A stretch of 64,000 nucleotides of DNA, from positions 1,240,001 to 1,304,000 of the forward strand of contig NC_014145.1 in the NCBI RefSeq assembly GCF_000253115.1, written 5' to 3'. The DNA comes from Thiomonas arsenitoxydans (GTDB lineage: Bacteria > Pseudomonadota > Gammaproteobacteria > Burkholderiales > Burkholderiaceae_C). Positions 27,739 to 37,619 of this stretch are shown in pieces. Within the stretch, counting starts at the first letter, position 1, and every line of letters starts with the position of its first letter. Under the pieces are notes generated by a model, which searched no databases, was not told where the DNA came from, and saw nothing but the letters and a program-made list of their open reading frames with translations. The translations under genes and the position numbers were made by a program.

Positions 27739-28713
27739 TCAGCTCACCCAGCTGACCACGCTGAGCATGGCCAGCAGCAGCATCCACAGCAGCACCGAGC
27801 GCCACACCAGCCCCACCACATTGCGTAAATGCGCGGGCTGGGGAATGGCGCCGGGCATCGTGGCTGCAAGGCCGCTCATGCCCAGATCGCCGTTCTCGCC
27901 TTCCTGGGTCCAGCCGGGCTCTGTCGGGGCGGCGGGCGTGGCAGCGGCTGTTGCTCCGAGCCGAATGCCTACCGCGCCCGCGGCAGAGGCCAGCATCACC
28001 CCGGTATTGCGATTGGCCCAGAGCTGCGAATAGCCGCGCCAGACATCGACGGCATCCTCGAAATTGCCGACGATGGCGTAACCGCTGGCGGTCAGGCGGG
28101 CGGGCGCCCAGTCGAGCAGGTCGAAGGCTTTTTGCGAAAAGCTCTGCAGCGCGGGGCTGGCTTCGCTGTCGGTCTGATTCCATTTGCCCGCTACATAGTC
28201 GCTAAGGCGATACAGCACGGCGCCTGCCGGGCCGATGGGCAGAATGAACCAGAAAAACACGCCCAGCACATAGCGCTGCACCGACACCAGGGCATGTTCG
28301 ATGGTTTGCTGGGTGACATCGCTGGTGCTCATGTCCACGGTATCGAGCGCTTTCCACTGTTTGAGCAGGCTGCGCGCGGTGGCGGCATCGTTGTGATTGA
28401 GCGCGTCCTGGATGTCCGTGAAGTAGTGGCTGAACTGGCGAAAACCGAGGGTGAAATACAGCACCGCCACATTCCACGCCAGGGCCAGCAGCAGGCTGTA
28501 GTGCAGCGCGACGAGATAAATCACCAGTGTGATCAAGGCGGGCAGCAACACGGCGATGAACCAGGCCGCGACGCCGTGATGCGGCCGTCCCGCATCGAAG
28601 TTGCGCGCGGCAATATCAGCCAGACTCTGGCGCAGCCGATACACGGCGCTGCCGCGGCCCAGGGGTTTGAGTTGCTCGACAAGCAGGGCGATCAGAACGG
28701 AGAGAAAAGCCAT
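27739..28713 (-). CDS. CobD/CbiB-like membrane protein
   Basis: A 324-residue integral membrane protein starting MAFLSVLIALLVEQLKPL. It has hydrophobic segments near 50-85, 150-175 and the C-terminus, and the WAPARLTASGYAIVGNFEDA stretch of the CobD/CbiB family. Members close the aminopropanol side chain in cobalamin synthesis, and related AmpE-like proteins have other roles. No other cobalamin genes lie nearby, so a cobalamin function is not assured. It is convergent with htpG. Confidence 0.78.
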   Translation of the reverse strand: MAFLSVLIALLVEQLKPLGRGSAVYRLRQSLADIAARNFDAGRPHHGVAAWFIAVLLPALITLVIYLVALHYSLLLALAWNVAVLYFTLGFRQFSHYFTDIQDALNHNDAATARSLLKQWKALDTVDMSTSDVTQQTIEHALVSVQRYVLGVFFWFILPIGPAGAVLYRLSDYVAGKWNQTDSEASPALQSFSQKAFDLLDWAPARLTASGYAIVGNFEDAVDVWRGYSQLWANRNTGVMLASAAGAVGIRLGATAAATPAAPTEPGWTQEGENGDLGMSGLAATMPGAIPQPAHLRNVVGLVWRSVLLWMLLLAMLSVVSWVS

Positions 28714-28795
28714 GCATCTATCCTAAGGCAACCCTGAACAAGCCTTTTGCGCCTCGCATCCTCGTTGGGCTGTGCGGGAAGGGCTGGGCTTGGCC

Positions 28796-29506
28796 TTACG
28801 CAACCAGCAAGCGGTACAAATTGCGCAGCATGGCGGCCGTCGCGCCCCAGATGACGTAGCGCTGCCCGTTTGCGACATAGGGCATGACCAGAAAGCGGCG
28901 CCGCACGGCAACGGGGTTGGGCGCAACATCGTTGCCCGGCCTCCACTCCCTAAGCTCGTGATGCCGGGGGTTCATCAGGAAGGCCAGCGGTACTTCGAAG
29001 ACCTCGCTGACCTCGTCGGGTTGAGGCTGCAGGTTTTCAGCGGCGGGAATGAGCGCTACCACCGGGGTGACGGCGTAACGCGATGCGGTGCAATACAGCG
29101 GCAGCGTGCCGAGCACTTCGGTCCCCGCCGGGCGCAGGCCGATTTCCTCATGGGCCTCGCGTAGTGCGGTTGCGGCAGGATGAATGTCCTGGCGGTCGCA
29201 GCGCCCACCGGGGAAACTGATCTGGCCGGCATGTTCGTGCAGGTGGAGATTGCGGCGGGTGAGCAGCACCTGCAGGCCTTCGGCACGTGGTACCAATGCA
29301 ATCAGAACGGCGGCGCCGCGCAGCGCTTGGGAACTCAGGCGTAGTGAATCTTCAAACAGCTCCGGTGTCCACGCGGTGGGTGAAGCAAAGCGGCGCCGCA
29401 GCCAATCCGGCTCAAGCCGCTCGGGAGCGACGGCGGGCAGACCGTCATCGCGGCCGATCAGGTCAGCGCTTTCGGGGTCGATGGGCGTGAGGCGAAGAGT
29501 GGACAC
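28796..29506 (-). CDS. NUDIX hydrolase, probable CoA pyrophosphatase
   Basis: About 236 residues. The Nudix box reads GGRCDRQDIHPAATALREAH followed by EEIGL, so the REx2EExG core is present while the first Glu is replaced by Asp. The upstream LLTRRNLHLHEHAGQISFPG segment is characteristic of the NudL/CoA diphosphatase group. It would hydrolyse CoA or dephospho-CoA. The GTG at 29506 is proposed as start because an upstream ATG at 29545 lies inside the rplS terminator hairpin. It is 3' of the ribosomal operon and may have its own promoter. Confidence 0.8.
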   Translation of the reverse strand: MSTLRLTPIDPESADLIGRDDGLPAVAPERLEPDWLRRRFASPTAWTPELFEDSLRLSSQALRGAAVLIALVPRAEGLQVLLTRRNLHLHEHAGQISFPGGRCDRQDIHPAATALREAHEEIGLRPAGTEVLGTLPLYCTASRYAVTPVVALIPAAENLQPQPDEVSEVFEVPLAFLMNPRHHELREWRPGNDVAPNPVAVRRRFLVMPYVANGQRYVIWGATAAMLRNLYRLLVA

Positions 29507-29522
29507 GTTTGATGTAGAAAAC

Positions 29523-29553
29523 AAAAAAGCCGACGTGCAGTGCAAGTCGGCTT
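29523..29553 (-). terminator. Rho-independent terminator after rplS
   Basis: Read on the minus strand, an AAGCCGAC ... GTCGGCTT stem is followed by a run of Ts (plus-strand A-run 29523-29528). It closes the rpsP-rimM-trmD-rplS operon. Confidence 0.85.
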
Positions 29554-29598
29554 CGGCGGTGATCCGGCTGGGCCGGTATGACCAGGGACAAACGCTGA

Positions 29599-30003
29599 TT
29601 AGGCCTCTGCAGTTGCGTTTGCCTGAGCGGCGGCAGCAGACTTGAGCACCAGTTTTTCCTTGATGCGTGCGGACTTGCCGGAGCGGCTGCGCAGGTAGTA
29701 CAGCTTGGCGCGGCGCACATCACCACGACGCTTGACTTCGATCGACGCGATCTGCGGCGAATACAGCTGGAACGTACGCTCCACGCCTTCTCCGGCCGAG
29801 ATTTTGCGCACGATGAAGCTGGAATTCAGCCCACGATTACGCTTGGCGATCACCACGCCCTCGTAGGCCTGGTTACGTTTGCGGTTGCCTTCAACCACCT
29901 TGACGGACACGATGACGGTGTCACCCGGGTTGAACTGCGGAAAAGTTTTGCCAGCGCTGACGCGGGCGATTTCTTCCTGCTCCAGAGTTGCGATCAGATT
30001 CAT
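29599..30003 (-). CDS. rplS: 50S ribosomal protein L19
   Basis: A 134-residue L19 protein ([31 protein letters not shown], then [13 protein letters not shown]). It sits at the 30S-50S interface. Last gene of the conserved rpsP-rimM-trmD-rplS operon, 110 nt after trmD and followed by a clear terminator. The Ala-rich C-terminal tail is longer than in E. coli, as in other betaproteobacteria. Confidence 0.98.
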   Translation of the reverse strand: MNLIATLEQEEIARVSAGKTFPQFNPGDTVIVSVKVVEGNRKRNQAYEGVVIAKRNRGLNSSFIVRKISAGEGVERTFQLYSPQIASIEVKRRGDVRRAKLYYLRSRSGKSARIKEKLVLKSAAAAQANATAEA

Positions 30004-30113
30004 TTCATGCTCTCCAATGATCTTGCCGTGCCGGTGTGGGTCAGTTGTGGTTGCCGCAGCCCTGATGATGCACTAGCAAGTGCAGTCAGCCTGGCGGCTA
30101 GGCCAGCAGAGGA

Positions 30114-30881
30114 TCAAACCTGAAGATTATACCCCAGAGCAGCCAGAAATCTCAGATCTTTCTGGCTCAACTGGTTGGCAGCCTGCATCTGCGCGATCAG
30201 GTCAGGGCGCCGCTGCAAGGTCAGGCGCAAGGACTGTTCCCTGCGCCATTGGGCGATGCGGGCATGATCGCCGCTGAGCAGGGCTTCGGGCACGCCGTGG
30301 CCCTGATAGTGCTCGGGCCGCGTGTAATGCGGACAGTCGAGCAGGCCGTTGGAAAAGCTGTCCTGCTGGGCTGAATCGGCGCTGCCCAGCACGCCCGGCA
30401 GCAATCGGCAGACGGCATCGAGCAGCGCCAGGGCCGGAATCTCACCGCCCGAGAGCACGAAGTCGCCCAAGCTGATCTCCGCGTCCACCCGGCGGTCGAT
30501 CAGGCGTTGATCCACACCTTCGTAGCGGGCGCAAAGCAAGGTCACGCCATCGGATTGGGCCAGGTTTTCCACGAGTCGCTGGTCGATGCGCCGTCCGGTT
30601 GGCGAAAACAGCCAAACCGGGGCTTGCGGGTGCGATGCTAGACGCCGGTCGTCGGCGATGGCGTCTAGCGCTTGTTCCAGCGGCTCGGCCAGCATGACCA
30701 TGCCGGGGCCGCCGCCGTAGGGACGGTCATCGATGGTTCGGTGCGCATCGGTGGTGAAATCGCGCGGGTTCCAGCATTGCAGTTGCAACTGTCCCGAGTC
30801 GAAGGCGCGGCGCGATACGCCGTGGTACTTCAGCGGCTCGAAATAGGCGGGAAACAGGCTGATGACATCAAAGCGCAGCAT
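30114..30881 (-). CDS. trmD: tRNA (guanine-37-N1)-methyltransferase
   Basis: A 255-residue SPOUT-class (trefoil-knot) enzyme that methylates G37 of tRNAs with SAM, preventing +1 frameshifts. Motifs: [54 protein letters not shown]. The ATG at 30881 lies 8 nt after the rimM stop; the frame is open further upstream but that part only mirrors rimM. Confidence 0.97.
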   Translation of the reverse strand: MLRFDVISLFPAYFEPLKYHGVSRRAFDSGQLQLQCWNPRDFTTDAHRTIDDRPYGGGPGMVMLAEPLEQALDAIADDRRLASHPQAPVWLFSPTGRRIDQRLVENLAQSDGVTLLCARYEGVDQRLIDRRVDAEISLGDFVLSGGEIPALALLDAVCRLLPGVLGSADSAQQDSFSNGLLDCPHYTRPEHYQGHGVPEALLSGDHARIAQWRREQSLRLTLQRRPDLIAQMQAANQLSQKDLRFLAALGYNLQV

Positions 30882-30889
30882 GGGGCGGG

Positions 30890-31432
30890 TCAGTCGTAAC
30901 TGGCGTCCCACAGGGCGATGATGGTCTTCGCGGGCAGATCGACCGAGACGATGTAAGCCTCGACGAAGGGAATCAGCCGTTCGCGCGGTTTGGCGTCCGC
31001 ACTGGCCTGCGGAATCTGCACGCGCAAAACGGCGTGGGCGGCGCTTTCCATCAAGCCAATGACGCGGCCGAGATCGGCCCCTTCCGGGCTGCGTACCTCG
31101 CAGCCGATCAGGTCGGCCCAATAGAACTCGCCCTCGTCAGGCGGGGGAAAGTCGGCACGTCGCACGGCGATCTGACGCCCGCGCAGCGCTTCGGCGCCGC
31201 TACGGTCTTCCGGTCCTTCGAGCAGTGCGACCAGGGCGCTGCCGTGACGCCGAACCAGACGTACCGCAATCGGCGTGGGCTCGTTTTCAAAGCCTGGACG
31301 GCTGAGCCACCAGGTCTTGGATTTGAGCAACGCGGTCGCTTGCGGGGCGTCCGGGGCGACCTTCACCCAGCCGCGCACGCCCCAGGCGTCGAGGATATGA
31401 CCCACGAGGTAAAGATTGTCTGGAATAGCCAC
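30890..31432 (-). CDS. rimM: 16S rRNA processing protein RimM
   Basis: A 180-residue ribosome maturation factor for the 30S head. The N-terminal barrel has [19 protein letters not shown], and the C-terminal PRC-barrel has [12 protein letters not shown] and [14 protein letters not shown]. Second gene of the rpsP operon, 92 nt after rpsP. Confidence 0.97.
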   Translation of the reverse strand: MAIPDNLYLVGHILDAWGVRGWVKVAPDAPQATALLKSKTWWLSRPGFENEPTPIAVRLVRRHGSALVALLEGPEDRSGAEALRGRQIAVRRADFPPPDEGEFYWADLIGCEVRSPEGADLGRVIGLMESAAHAVLRVQIPQASADAKPRERLIPFVEAYIVSVDLPAKTIIALWDASYD

Positions 31433-31524
31433 TTACAAGCCGGTGCGCGGATGAAAAAAGCAAGTGAAAAGCGGGACGACTTTTCAGCCGACCCGCTGCA
31501 GGCAAAACCCGTCAGGCTGACCGA

Positions 31525-31773
31525 TCAAGCAGACTTCTGCGCGGTTTTTACCAGGCGCTGCACGGTCGGGGAGACCTGTGCGCCCACGCTGGTCCAGTGG
31601 TTCAGACGCTCGGTCGCAATGTGCAGGGGCACTTCGGCGCCACGGGCAACCGGGTTGTAATAACCCAGGCGCTCGATGTAGCGACCATCACGACGGCTAC
31701 GTGAATCGGTGGCGACGATGTGGTAGAAGGGGTGTGCCTTGGCACCGGCACGGGTCAGACGGATCACAACCAT
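31525..31773 (-). CDS. rpsP: 30S ribosomal protein S16
   Basis: An 82-residue S16 protein ([34 protein letters not shown]). First gene of the rpsP-rimM-trmD-rplS operon. The standard length and intact motifs leave no doubt. Confidence 0.98.
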   Translation of the reverse strand: MVVIRLTRAGAKAHPFYHIVATDSRSRRDGRYIERLGYYNPVARGAEVPLHIATERLNHWTSVGAQVSPTVQRLVKTAQKSA

Positions 31774-31983
31774 TTTGCTTCCTTGTCAAAAAAATGAGAG
31801 CCAACGAGGGGGTCGTGGGCCATGTGTTTGGGCATCGCTTGGGTCAAGCTCTGGCAACCAACCGCTTAGAACCAGGCTTTCTGGGTAGGTGCCTTGCAGC
31901 AAATACCGGTGTTGTAGGGCAGCCGTCCGTCGGACGAGTATTGCCCTCAAAAACTTGGGGCGCGACGCTCGAATAAACTCGCC

Positions 31984-31989
31984 ATTATA
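31984..31989 (-). promoter_or_regulatory. Candidate -10 of the rpsP operon
   Basis: A perfect TATAAT on the minus strand about 210 bp upstream of rpsP, in DNA shared with the divergent acetyltransferase gene. The -35 partner is poor (TGCAAG about 18 bp away). It would imply a long leader for rpsP. Confidence 0.35.
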
Positions 31990-32017
31990 AACATGCCCCT
32001 TTCCGATCTTGCACTTC

Positions 32018-32545
32018 ATGCCTGAATTCACCATTCGCGCCGCCGCTGCGGCAGATGTACCCGCTGTCACCGCCATTTATGGACACCATGTTCTGCATGG
32101 CACAGGCACCTTCGAAACTCTGGCGCCTGACGAGGCCGAGATGCTCCACCGTCTGCAGGAAGTGCAGTCGCGCGGGCTGCCGTGGCTGGTCGCCGTGCGC
32201 GGCCAGGAGATCATCGGCTACGCCTATGCCAACTGGTTCCGGGCGCGCGAGGCTTTCCGGTTTACGGTCGAAGACTCCATCTACATTGCCCCGAACGGCT
32301 TGCGTCAGGGGGTTGGCGGCCAGTTGCTTGATGCCTTGATCGACTCATGTACCCGGAGCGGGATGCGGCAGATGCTGGCTGTCATCGGAGATTCCGCAAA
32401 CGCCGGTTCAATCGGTCTGCACCGCGCGCGTGGGTTCGAGGAACTGGGGCGCATGTCGGCAGTCGGCTGGAAATTTGATCGCTGGCTCGATGTCGTGTTC
32501 ATGCAACGCGCGCTGGGTGCGGGCGCCGAAACCTCTCCGATTTGA
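32018..32545 (+). CDS. GNAT N-acetyltransferase of the phosphinothricin acetyltransferase type
   Basis: A 175-residue GNAT protein. It begins PEFTIRAAAAADVPAVTAIY, shows TFETLAPDEAEM and GYAYANWFRAREAFRFTVED typical of the Pat/YwnH subfamily, and the acetyl-CoA loop GLRQGVGGQLLDALI (a variant of QxxGxG/A). The likely substrate is a small amine such as an amino acid analogue (methionine sulfone/sulfoximine in relatives). The ATG at 32018 is preferred over a TTG three codons earlier. A small membrane protein gene follows 9 nt later. Confidence 0.82.
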   Translation: MPEFTIRAAAAADVPAVTAIYGHHVLHGTGTFETLAPDEAEMLHRLQEVQSRGLPWLVAVRGQEIIGYAYANWFRAREAFRFTVEDSIYIAPNGLRQGVGGQLLDALIDSCTRSGMRQMLAVIGDSANAGSIGLHRARGFEELGRMSAVGWKFDRWLDVVFMQRALGAGAETSPI

Positions 32546-32554
32546 CGGCCCGCC

Positions 32555-32983
32555 ATGACTGCTCAGACCGGATTCAAAAATAAATTCACCGCCGCTTTAC
32601 TGGCTCTGCTGACCGGCGTGCTTGGCGGTCACCGCTTTTACCTGCGCGGCTTGCGAGATCCGTGGGCCTGGCTGCACGGCCCCTTGTTTCTGTTGGGTTT
32701 GCTTGGGGTTTGGCGCTTTGTCGCCCATCGTCAAGATGACCCGCTGACTTGGGCCTTGCTGGCGGTTTTTGTTGCCGTGGTGATCGCTGTGGTGGTGCAG
32801 ACTCTGGTGATCGGCCTCACTCCGGACGCCAAATGGGATGCGCGCTGGAACGCGGCGGCGGTTCGCCGCAGTCAGAACGGCTGGGGCCCGGTGCTGATCG
32901 TGATCTTTGCGCTGTTCATGAGCGTGGGTTCGCTCACCGGTGGGCTCGCCTATGTGCTGCAGCGATTTTTTGGCGGTAGTTGA
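32555..32983 (+). CDS. TM2-domain-like membrane protein
   Basis: A 142-residue protein. The N-terminal part, NKFTAALLALLTGVLGGHRFYL, has the TM2-type turn (GxxGxHRFYL) between two membrane helices. Further hydrophobic helices follow at about 67-90 and 110-135. Bacterial TM2 proteins are poorly characterised. It is probably co-transcribed with the upstream acetyltransferase and is convergent with folK. Confidence 0.65.
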   Translation: MTAQTGFKNKFTAALLALLTGVLGGHRFYLRGLRDPWAWLHGPLFLLGLLGVWRFVAHRQDDPLTWALLAVFVAVVIAVVVQTLVIGLTPDAKWDARWNAAAVRRSQNGWGPVLIVIFALFMSVGSLTGGLAYVLQRFFGGS

Positions 32984-33004
32984 GCGAGAGATCAGGGGCT
33001 CAAG

Positions 33005-33511
33005 TCACAGCAGCCCGAGTTTTTCGATCGCCTGACCTTCGGCGACACGCTGTTCGGCTAGTTCGGCGACGCGCGTGCCGTCGATGCGGCCTTCCAGCCA
33101 GATTTCGGCCAGCGGGGCCAGCACGAAGGCGCGCTGTGCCATACGCGGATGGGGCAGGGTCAGCCGTTCGCTCTGGCGTTGCAGACTGCCGTAGAGCAGA
33201 AGGTCGAGATCGAGGGTGCGCGGGGCGTTGATTTCGCCGCTAGGGCGCTGGCGGCCGAGGTCGGATTCGATGCGCAGCAGCGCGTCGAGCAAGGCGTCGG
33301 GCGATAGGGCGGTGCGAGCCAGAATGACGGCGTTCCAATAATCGGGGCCGCTGGCGTGTTGCGGTGCGGTGCGGTAGAGGCTGGAGCGCGCGGCGACGCG
33401 CGTTAGCGACAGGGCATCGATGGCTTGCACCGCAGCACGCAGGGTGGCTGCGCCGTCGCCCAGATTGGCGCCAAGGGCGACGAACGCTTCGACGTCATCG
33501 GCGCAGGACAT
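33005..33511 (-). CDS. folK: 2-Amino-4-hydroxy-6-hydroxymethyldihydropteridine pyrophosphokinase
   Basis: A 168-residue HPPK that adds pyrophosphate from ATP to the pterin in folate synthesis. Motifs: FVALGANLGD, RSSLYRTAP, YWNAVILART, and the signature PRTLDLDLLLYG followed by LPHPRMAQRAFVLAPL. It starts 6 nt after the pcnB stop. The pcnB-folK arrangement is widespread in beta- and gammaproteobacteria. Confidence 0.96.
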   Translation of the reverse strand: MSCADDVEAFVALGANLGDGAATLRAAVQAIDALSLTRVAARSSLYRTAPQHASGPDYWNAVILARTALSPDALLDALLRIESDLGRQRPSGEINAPRTLDLDLLLYGSLQRQSERLTLPHPRMAQRAFVLAPLAEIWLEGRIDGTRVAELAEQRVAEGQAIEKLGLL

Positions 33512-33517
33512 CGCGTT

Positions 33518-34954
33518 TCACTCGGAACTGTCGTTGCTGGCGCCGTCGGCAGGGTTCGCTTCAGACGGTTTTTTGCGCCGCCGCCTCCGCCGGGGTTTGC
33601 TGGCTGCGCTGGGCTGCGGCGCGGTGGCGAGCATGTCGGCACGGCCCTCGGCGTCGGCGAACTGGAAAGCCTCCCACCATTGCACCAACTCCGGCTCGGC
33701 CTGGCCGCTGCGCGCGCGCAGGCTGAGAAAGTCGTAGGCAGCGCGAAACCGTGGGTGTTCGACCAGACTGTTGGCATAGCGCGGGGTGCGGCGTTCGAAG
33801 CGCGATTGCAGCGACCAGATTTCGCGCATGTCGGTGGCGATGCGCCGCTGGATGGCCAGGCGCTCGGCCTGAGCTGCCAGCACTTCGTCAGCGGCCTGAT
33901 CGAGCGCCATGAGGGGGGCGATGCCTTCGGCCAGCAACGCGTTCCAGCGTTGCTCCACGTCATGCCAAAGCAGGCAGGCGAAGAGGAAGCTGGGGCTGGC
34001 GGTCTTGCCTTGGGCGATGCGCTCGTCGGTGTCTTGCAGCGCATTGGTGATGAAGCGCTCGCCCTCGGGCTTTTCCAGCACGGGATCGAGCAGAGGCAGC
34101 AGACCGTGATGCAGGCCCAGGCGACGGAGCTGTTGCAGCGAGGCGACCGCATGGCCGGTCTGCAGCAGCTTGATGGTCTCGTCGAACAGGCGAGCGGCCG
34201 GCACATTGGCGAGCAGATCGGCGCTGGGGCCGATGGGCGCGAGCGTGGCCGGGTCGATATCGAAGCCGAGTTTGGCGGCAAAGCGGGCGATGCGCAGCAT
34301 GCGCACCGGGTCTTCGCGGTAGCGGGCGGCGGGGTCGCCGATCATGCGCAGGCGCCGCTCTTTGAGGTCTTTCATGCCCCGGTGGTAGTCGACCACCACG
34401 TCGCGGATCGGGTCGTAATAGAGCGCGTTGATGGTGAAGTCGCGGCGCTCGGCATCGTCGTCGAGCGTGCCCCAGACGTTGTCGCGCAGCACGCGGCCGC
34501 TGCTGTCCACCGCCAGGGTCTTGTCGGCCAGGGCGCGGCGTGAGGTGCGCTCGTTGCCGTCCACAGACTCGGCGGCTTGCGCATCGTGCAGTGCGCGGTA
34601 GGTGGAGACCTCGATGATGTCGCGGCCATACATGACGTGCACGATGCGAAAGCGTCGGCCGATGATGAAAGCGCGCTTGAACAGCGGTTTGACCTGCTCG
34701 GGCGTGGCATTGGTGGCGACGTCGAAGTCTTTGGGCTTGAGGCCCAGCAGCAGGTCGCGCACCGCGCCGCCGACGATGTAGGCCTCGAAACCCGCCTGCT
34801 GCAGGGTCTGCACGGTGTTGCGGGCGTTCTGCGAAAGGCGGCTGGCGTCGATTTGGTGCTGGGCGCGGGGCAGGTCGCGGCGTTGGCCACGGTTTTGCGG
34901 GTTGGTTTCGGCTTTGTTCGAGGTGAACAGGCGACTGATGAATTTACGGATCAT
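33518..34954 (-). CDS. pcnB: Poly(A) polymerase I
   Basis: A 478-residue nucleotidyltransferase that adds poly(A) tails to RNA and promotes decay. The catalytic GGAVRDLLLGLKPKDFDVAT has the GG and DxD motifs, then RRFRIVHVMYGRDIIEVSTYR, NALYYDP and DPVRMLRIARFAAKLGFDID. The C-terminus is basic (RRRRRRKKPSE) as usual for PcnB. The ATG overlaps the stop of the upstream HAD gene by 4 nt. Confidence 0.95.
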   Translation of the reverse strand: MIRKFISRLFTSNKAETNPQNRGQRRDLPRAQHQIDASRLSQNARNTVQTLQQAGFEAYIVGGAVRDLLLGLKPKDFDVATNATPEQVKPLFKRAFIIGRRFRIVHVMYGRDIIEVSTYRALHDAQAAESVDGNERTSRRALADKTLAVDSSGRVLRDNVWGTLDDDAERRDFTINALYYDPIRDVVVDYHRGMKDLKERRLRMIGDPAARYREDPVRMLRIARFAAKLGFDIDPATLAPIGPSADLLANVPAARLFDETIKLLQTGHAVASLQQLRRLGLHHGLLPLLDPVLEKPEGERFITNALQDTDERIAQGKTASPSFLFACLLWHDVEQRWNALLAEGIAPLMALDQAADEVLAAQAERLAIQRRIATDMREIWSLQSRFERRTPRYANSLVEHPRFRAAYDFLSLRARSGQAEPELVQWWEAFQFADAEGRADMLATAPQPSAASKPRRRRRRKKPSEANPADGASNDSSE

Positions 34955-35622
34955 GTCAACAACTGAAGTGTGGGCCAGCCTTTTTCCTGGGCGACGGCGG
35001 CCAGCAAGGGGTCTGGATGGACGACCACGGGGTGGGTGGCGTGTTCGAGCAGAGGGCGATCATTGATGGAGTCGCTGTAGAACCAGATCTGGTCGAAATC
35101 GCTCCAGCCCAGTCCTTGCGCGGCCAGCCATTGTTCGGTGCGAACGATCTTGCCTTCGCGGAACGACGGAACGCCCACCCAGTTGCCGGTGTAGCGGCCC
35201 TGCGCGTCGCGTTCGAGTTCGACGCCGATGAGGTGCTCGACACCGAAGGCGTCGGCGATGGGGCGGGTGACGAAGGTATTGGTTGCGGTGACGATGCAGC
35301 ACAGATCGCCTGCGGCTTTGTGACGGTCAACCAGTTGCTGCGCGGCCGGTTGCATTTGCGGCTGCACGACGTCGCGCATGAAACCGGCATGCGCGGCGCG
35401 CAGTTCGTCGAGGTCGCGTCCGGCAATCGGCAGCAGGGCGAAACGCAGATAGGCGGCGAGATCGAGGGTGCCGGCCTTGTACTGCCGATAGAACGCCTCG
35501 TTCTGCTGGCGGTGTTGCTCGGCATCGACCCAGCCCAGCTCGGCAACGTATTGCCCGAAGGCATGGTCGGAGTCGAAGGGAATCAGCGTGTTGTCGAGAT
35601 CGAAGAGGGCGAGCTTGCGCAT
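34951..35622 (-). CDS. HAD-IB family phosphatase
   Basis: A 223-residue haloacid-dehalogenase-type phosphatase. Motif I is FDLDNTLIP, motif II is in IVTATNTFV, and motif III/IV is FYSDSINDRPLL. The helical cap fits subfamily IB (SerB/CicA-like). The substrate is unknown; phosphoserine or histidinol phosphate are possible for relatives. Located between hda and pcnB in a conserved betaproteobacterial order. Confidence 0.85.
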   Translation of the reverse strand: MRKLALFDLDNTLIPFDSDHAFGQYVAELGWVDAEQHRQQNEAFYRQYKAGTLDLAAYLRFALLPIAGRDLDELRAAHAGFMRDVVQPQMQPAAQQLVDRHKAAGDLCCIVTATNTFVTRPIADAFGVEHLIGVELERDAQGRYTGNWVGVPSFREGKIVRTEQWLAAQGLGWSDFDQIWFYSDSINDRPLLEHATHPVVVHPDPLLAAVAQEKGWPTLQLLT

Positions 35623-35649
35623 GGAGTGTGAAGGCTGGGTCTGTAGGGA

Positions 35650-36402
35650 TCAGCCTGAAACGGATTCGGGCGACGCCGCGTGCAGCAATTGCGGCTGTGC
35701 GGCCAGCAGCGATTTGAGCAGAGGCACGGTGGCCGGTCGCTGCGCTGCCAAAGCATAGCGGTCAAACGCGGCCATCAGCACACCCAGCTGTGACAGGTCG
35801 CGGCTGAGGTGGGTCAGCATGTAGTGCAGCAATTCGGGACTGAGTGAGTAGCCGCGTTCCTGCGCCAGGCGCTGAAGCACGCTGGCGCGCACGGCGTCGT
35901 CGGGCGCTTGCAGGCGCAGCGCCAGCCCCCAGCTCAGGCGGGTGCGCAGGTCGGTGCGCAGGGGCAGCGCGGCTGGGGCGGCGTTGCCGCAGGCGAGAAA
36001 GGCGAGCTCGGCCGAGCGGGCGGCGTTGTATAGGCCGAACAGCCAGTCCTGCTGCCAGTCGGAAAGCTGCTGCGCGTCGTCCACCGCCAGCAGGCCACCG
36101 GCATGCTGGGCGAGCAGATCGGTGACATCGGGCCAGGCCGAGGCGGGGGTTTGCGGGGTGAGCAGCAGCGCCCAGCGCCCCTGTTTTTGGAGTTCGCGGC
36201 AGGCGGCCCACAGCAGGTGGCTTTTGCCGCTGCCGGTCTCGCCCCAGAGATACAGCGCATTGTGGCGGCGCTGTTGCAGCAGATCATGCAGGGCTTGCAG
36301 CGCTAGCGCATTTTCGGGCTGAACGCCGGGATCGAAATTCTCGAAGCTGCGTTCATCCTGCCATTCCAGCGGCAGAATCTGCTGGCGCGTGGTTTGCAGC
36401 AT
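35650..36402 (-). CDS. hda: DnaA-homologous regulator Hda
   Basis: A 250-residue AAA+ protein with a Walker A GETGSGKSHLL and a Walker B LLAVDDAQQL. It is homologous to DnaA domain III but lacks the DNA-binding domain IV. The N-terminus contains QQILPLEWQ, a clamp-binding-like QxxLxL motif. With the beta clamp it promotes ATP hydrolysis by DnaA and so restrains re-initiation. It starts 4 nt after the perM stop. Confidence 0.9.
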   Translation of the reverse strand: MLQTTRQQILPLEWQDERSFENFDPGVQPENALALQALHDLLQQRRHNALYLWGETGSGKSHLLWAACRELQKQGRWALLLTPQTPASAWPDVTDLLAQHAGGLLAVDDAQQLSDWQQDWLFGLYNAARSAELAFLACGNAAPAALPLRTDLRTRLSWGLALRLQAPDDAVRASVLQRLAQERGYSLSPELLHYMLTHLSRDLSQLGVLMAAFDRYALAAQRPATVPLLKSLLAAQPQLLHAASPESVSG

Positions 36403-36405
36403 GGG

Positions 36406-37464
36406 TCAGACGAACAGCGCGCTCTGCCGGTACCAGGCGAGCAGGCGGCGCACCACGACCAGCAGCACGGCGCCCGCGGGCAGGGCCAGCAAAATGCCCC
36501 AGAAGCCGAACAGGGTGCCGAAGGCCAGCAGAATGAAAATGACCAGCAGGGGATGCAGACCAATGCTCTCGCCGACGAACTTCGGGGTGATGTACATGCT
36601 TTCGATCAACTGGCCGATGCCATACACGATGGCCACGGAAATCACGCCGTACCAGCTCAGAAATTGCAGCGCCCCGGCCAGCAGTGCTAGCAGCAGGCCC
36701 AGGCCGAAGCCTACATAAGGGACGAATACCGCCAGCCCGGTGAAGATGCCCACGGGCAGGGCCAGATTGAACCCGGCAATCACCAGGCCGAGGGAGTAAT
36801 AAAACGCCAGAATCAGCATGACCAGCAACTGTCCGCGCAGATACTGGCCGAGGATGACGTCGCAGTCGTGAAAAAAACTCAGCACGGCGTCGCGGTGTTT
36901 GGGGGGGATCAGACCGCGAATTCGCACCAGCGTTGGCGTCCAGTCGAGCAGCAGATAAAAGGCCACGACCGGAATCAGCGTCAGATTGCCCAACAGAACC
37001 AGCAGGCTTATGCCGCCAGTGCTGGCTGAGCGCAGCAGCAGCCCGGCCCAGTCTTCTCCGTGCGCGGACAGGTATTTGGACAGGGTCTGCTGCACGCTGG
37101 CGGTATCGAACTTCACATGAATGTCGAATCGCGCGAGCAGCGGAGTGCCCCAGTTGATGATGGTCTGGAGCAGCAGCGGGAATTTTTCGCGGATCAAGGG
37201 CACGATTTCAGTGACCACAGGCACCAGCAAAAGAAACAGACCGATGAACAGACCAATGGCCACGATGATTGCCGCCGCAGCGCCCAGCGCACGCGGAATG
37301 CGTCGCCGCTTGAGTCGCTCGACCAGCGGATGCAGCACGTAGGCCAGCGTCAGCCCGACGAGAAAGGGCATCAGGATGCTGCCGAGCAGCCAGATCAGCC
37401 AAAGCGCGACAAGGCCGATGACCAGCCAGATGAGGGCATTCTTGACGGGAGGGGTCAGGAGCAT
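36406..37464 (-). CDS. AI-2E/PerM-family membrane transporter
   Basis: A 352-residue inner-membrane protein with about eight hydrophobic segments and the family landmarks [21 protein letters not shown] (in part), VAFYLLLDW and [17 protein letters not shown]. PerM-type members are permeases of uncertain substrate. First gene of the perM-hda-HAD-pcnB-folK operon and divergent from purM. Confidence 0.88.
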   Translation of the reverse strand: MLLTPPVKNALIWLVIGLVALWLIWLLGSILMPFLVGLTLAYVLHPLVERLKRRRIPRALGAAAAIIVAIGLFIGLFLLLVPVVTEIVPLIREKFPLLLQTIINWGTPLLARFDIHVKFDTASVQQTLSKYLSAHGEDWAGLLLRSASTGGISLLVLLGNLTLIPVVAFYLLLDWTPTLVRIRGLIPPKHRDAVLSFFHDCDVILGQYLRGQLLVMLILAFYYSLGLVIAGFNLALPVGIFTGLAVFVPYVGFGLGLLLALLAGALQFLSWYGVISVAIVYGIGQLIESMYITPKFVGESIGLHPLLVIFILLAFGTLFGFWGILLALPAGAVLLVVVRRLLAWYRQSALFV

Positions 37465-37619
37465 GGGGGCGGTCGGGGCGTCGGGGGGAAAGGCTTGCGC
37501 AACGGCGCCAGCGTCGGAGCGAAGCAGCAGGCGCGGGCGCGCTCTCGATAAAATCTCTGCCTTGGCATTTTATGCGGGGCGGGTGCTGCGCTCCCGTTCC
37601 TCTTCCTCTGCTGCCCATC

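Noticed and set aside
29507..29545. N-terminal extension of the NUDIX hydrolase from ATG at 29545
   Set aside because: This start would lie inside the rplS terminator stem, and the extra residues are unlike the family. GTG at 29506 is preferred.
31786..32076. 96-codon minus-strand frame upstream of rpsP
   Set aside because: It covers the rpsP leader and the start of the acetyltransferase gene, and has no similarity or ribosome site.
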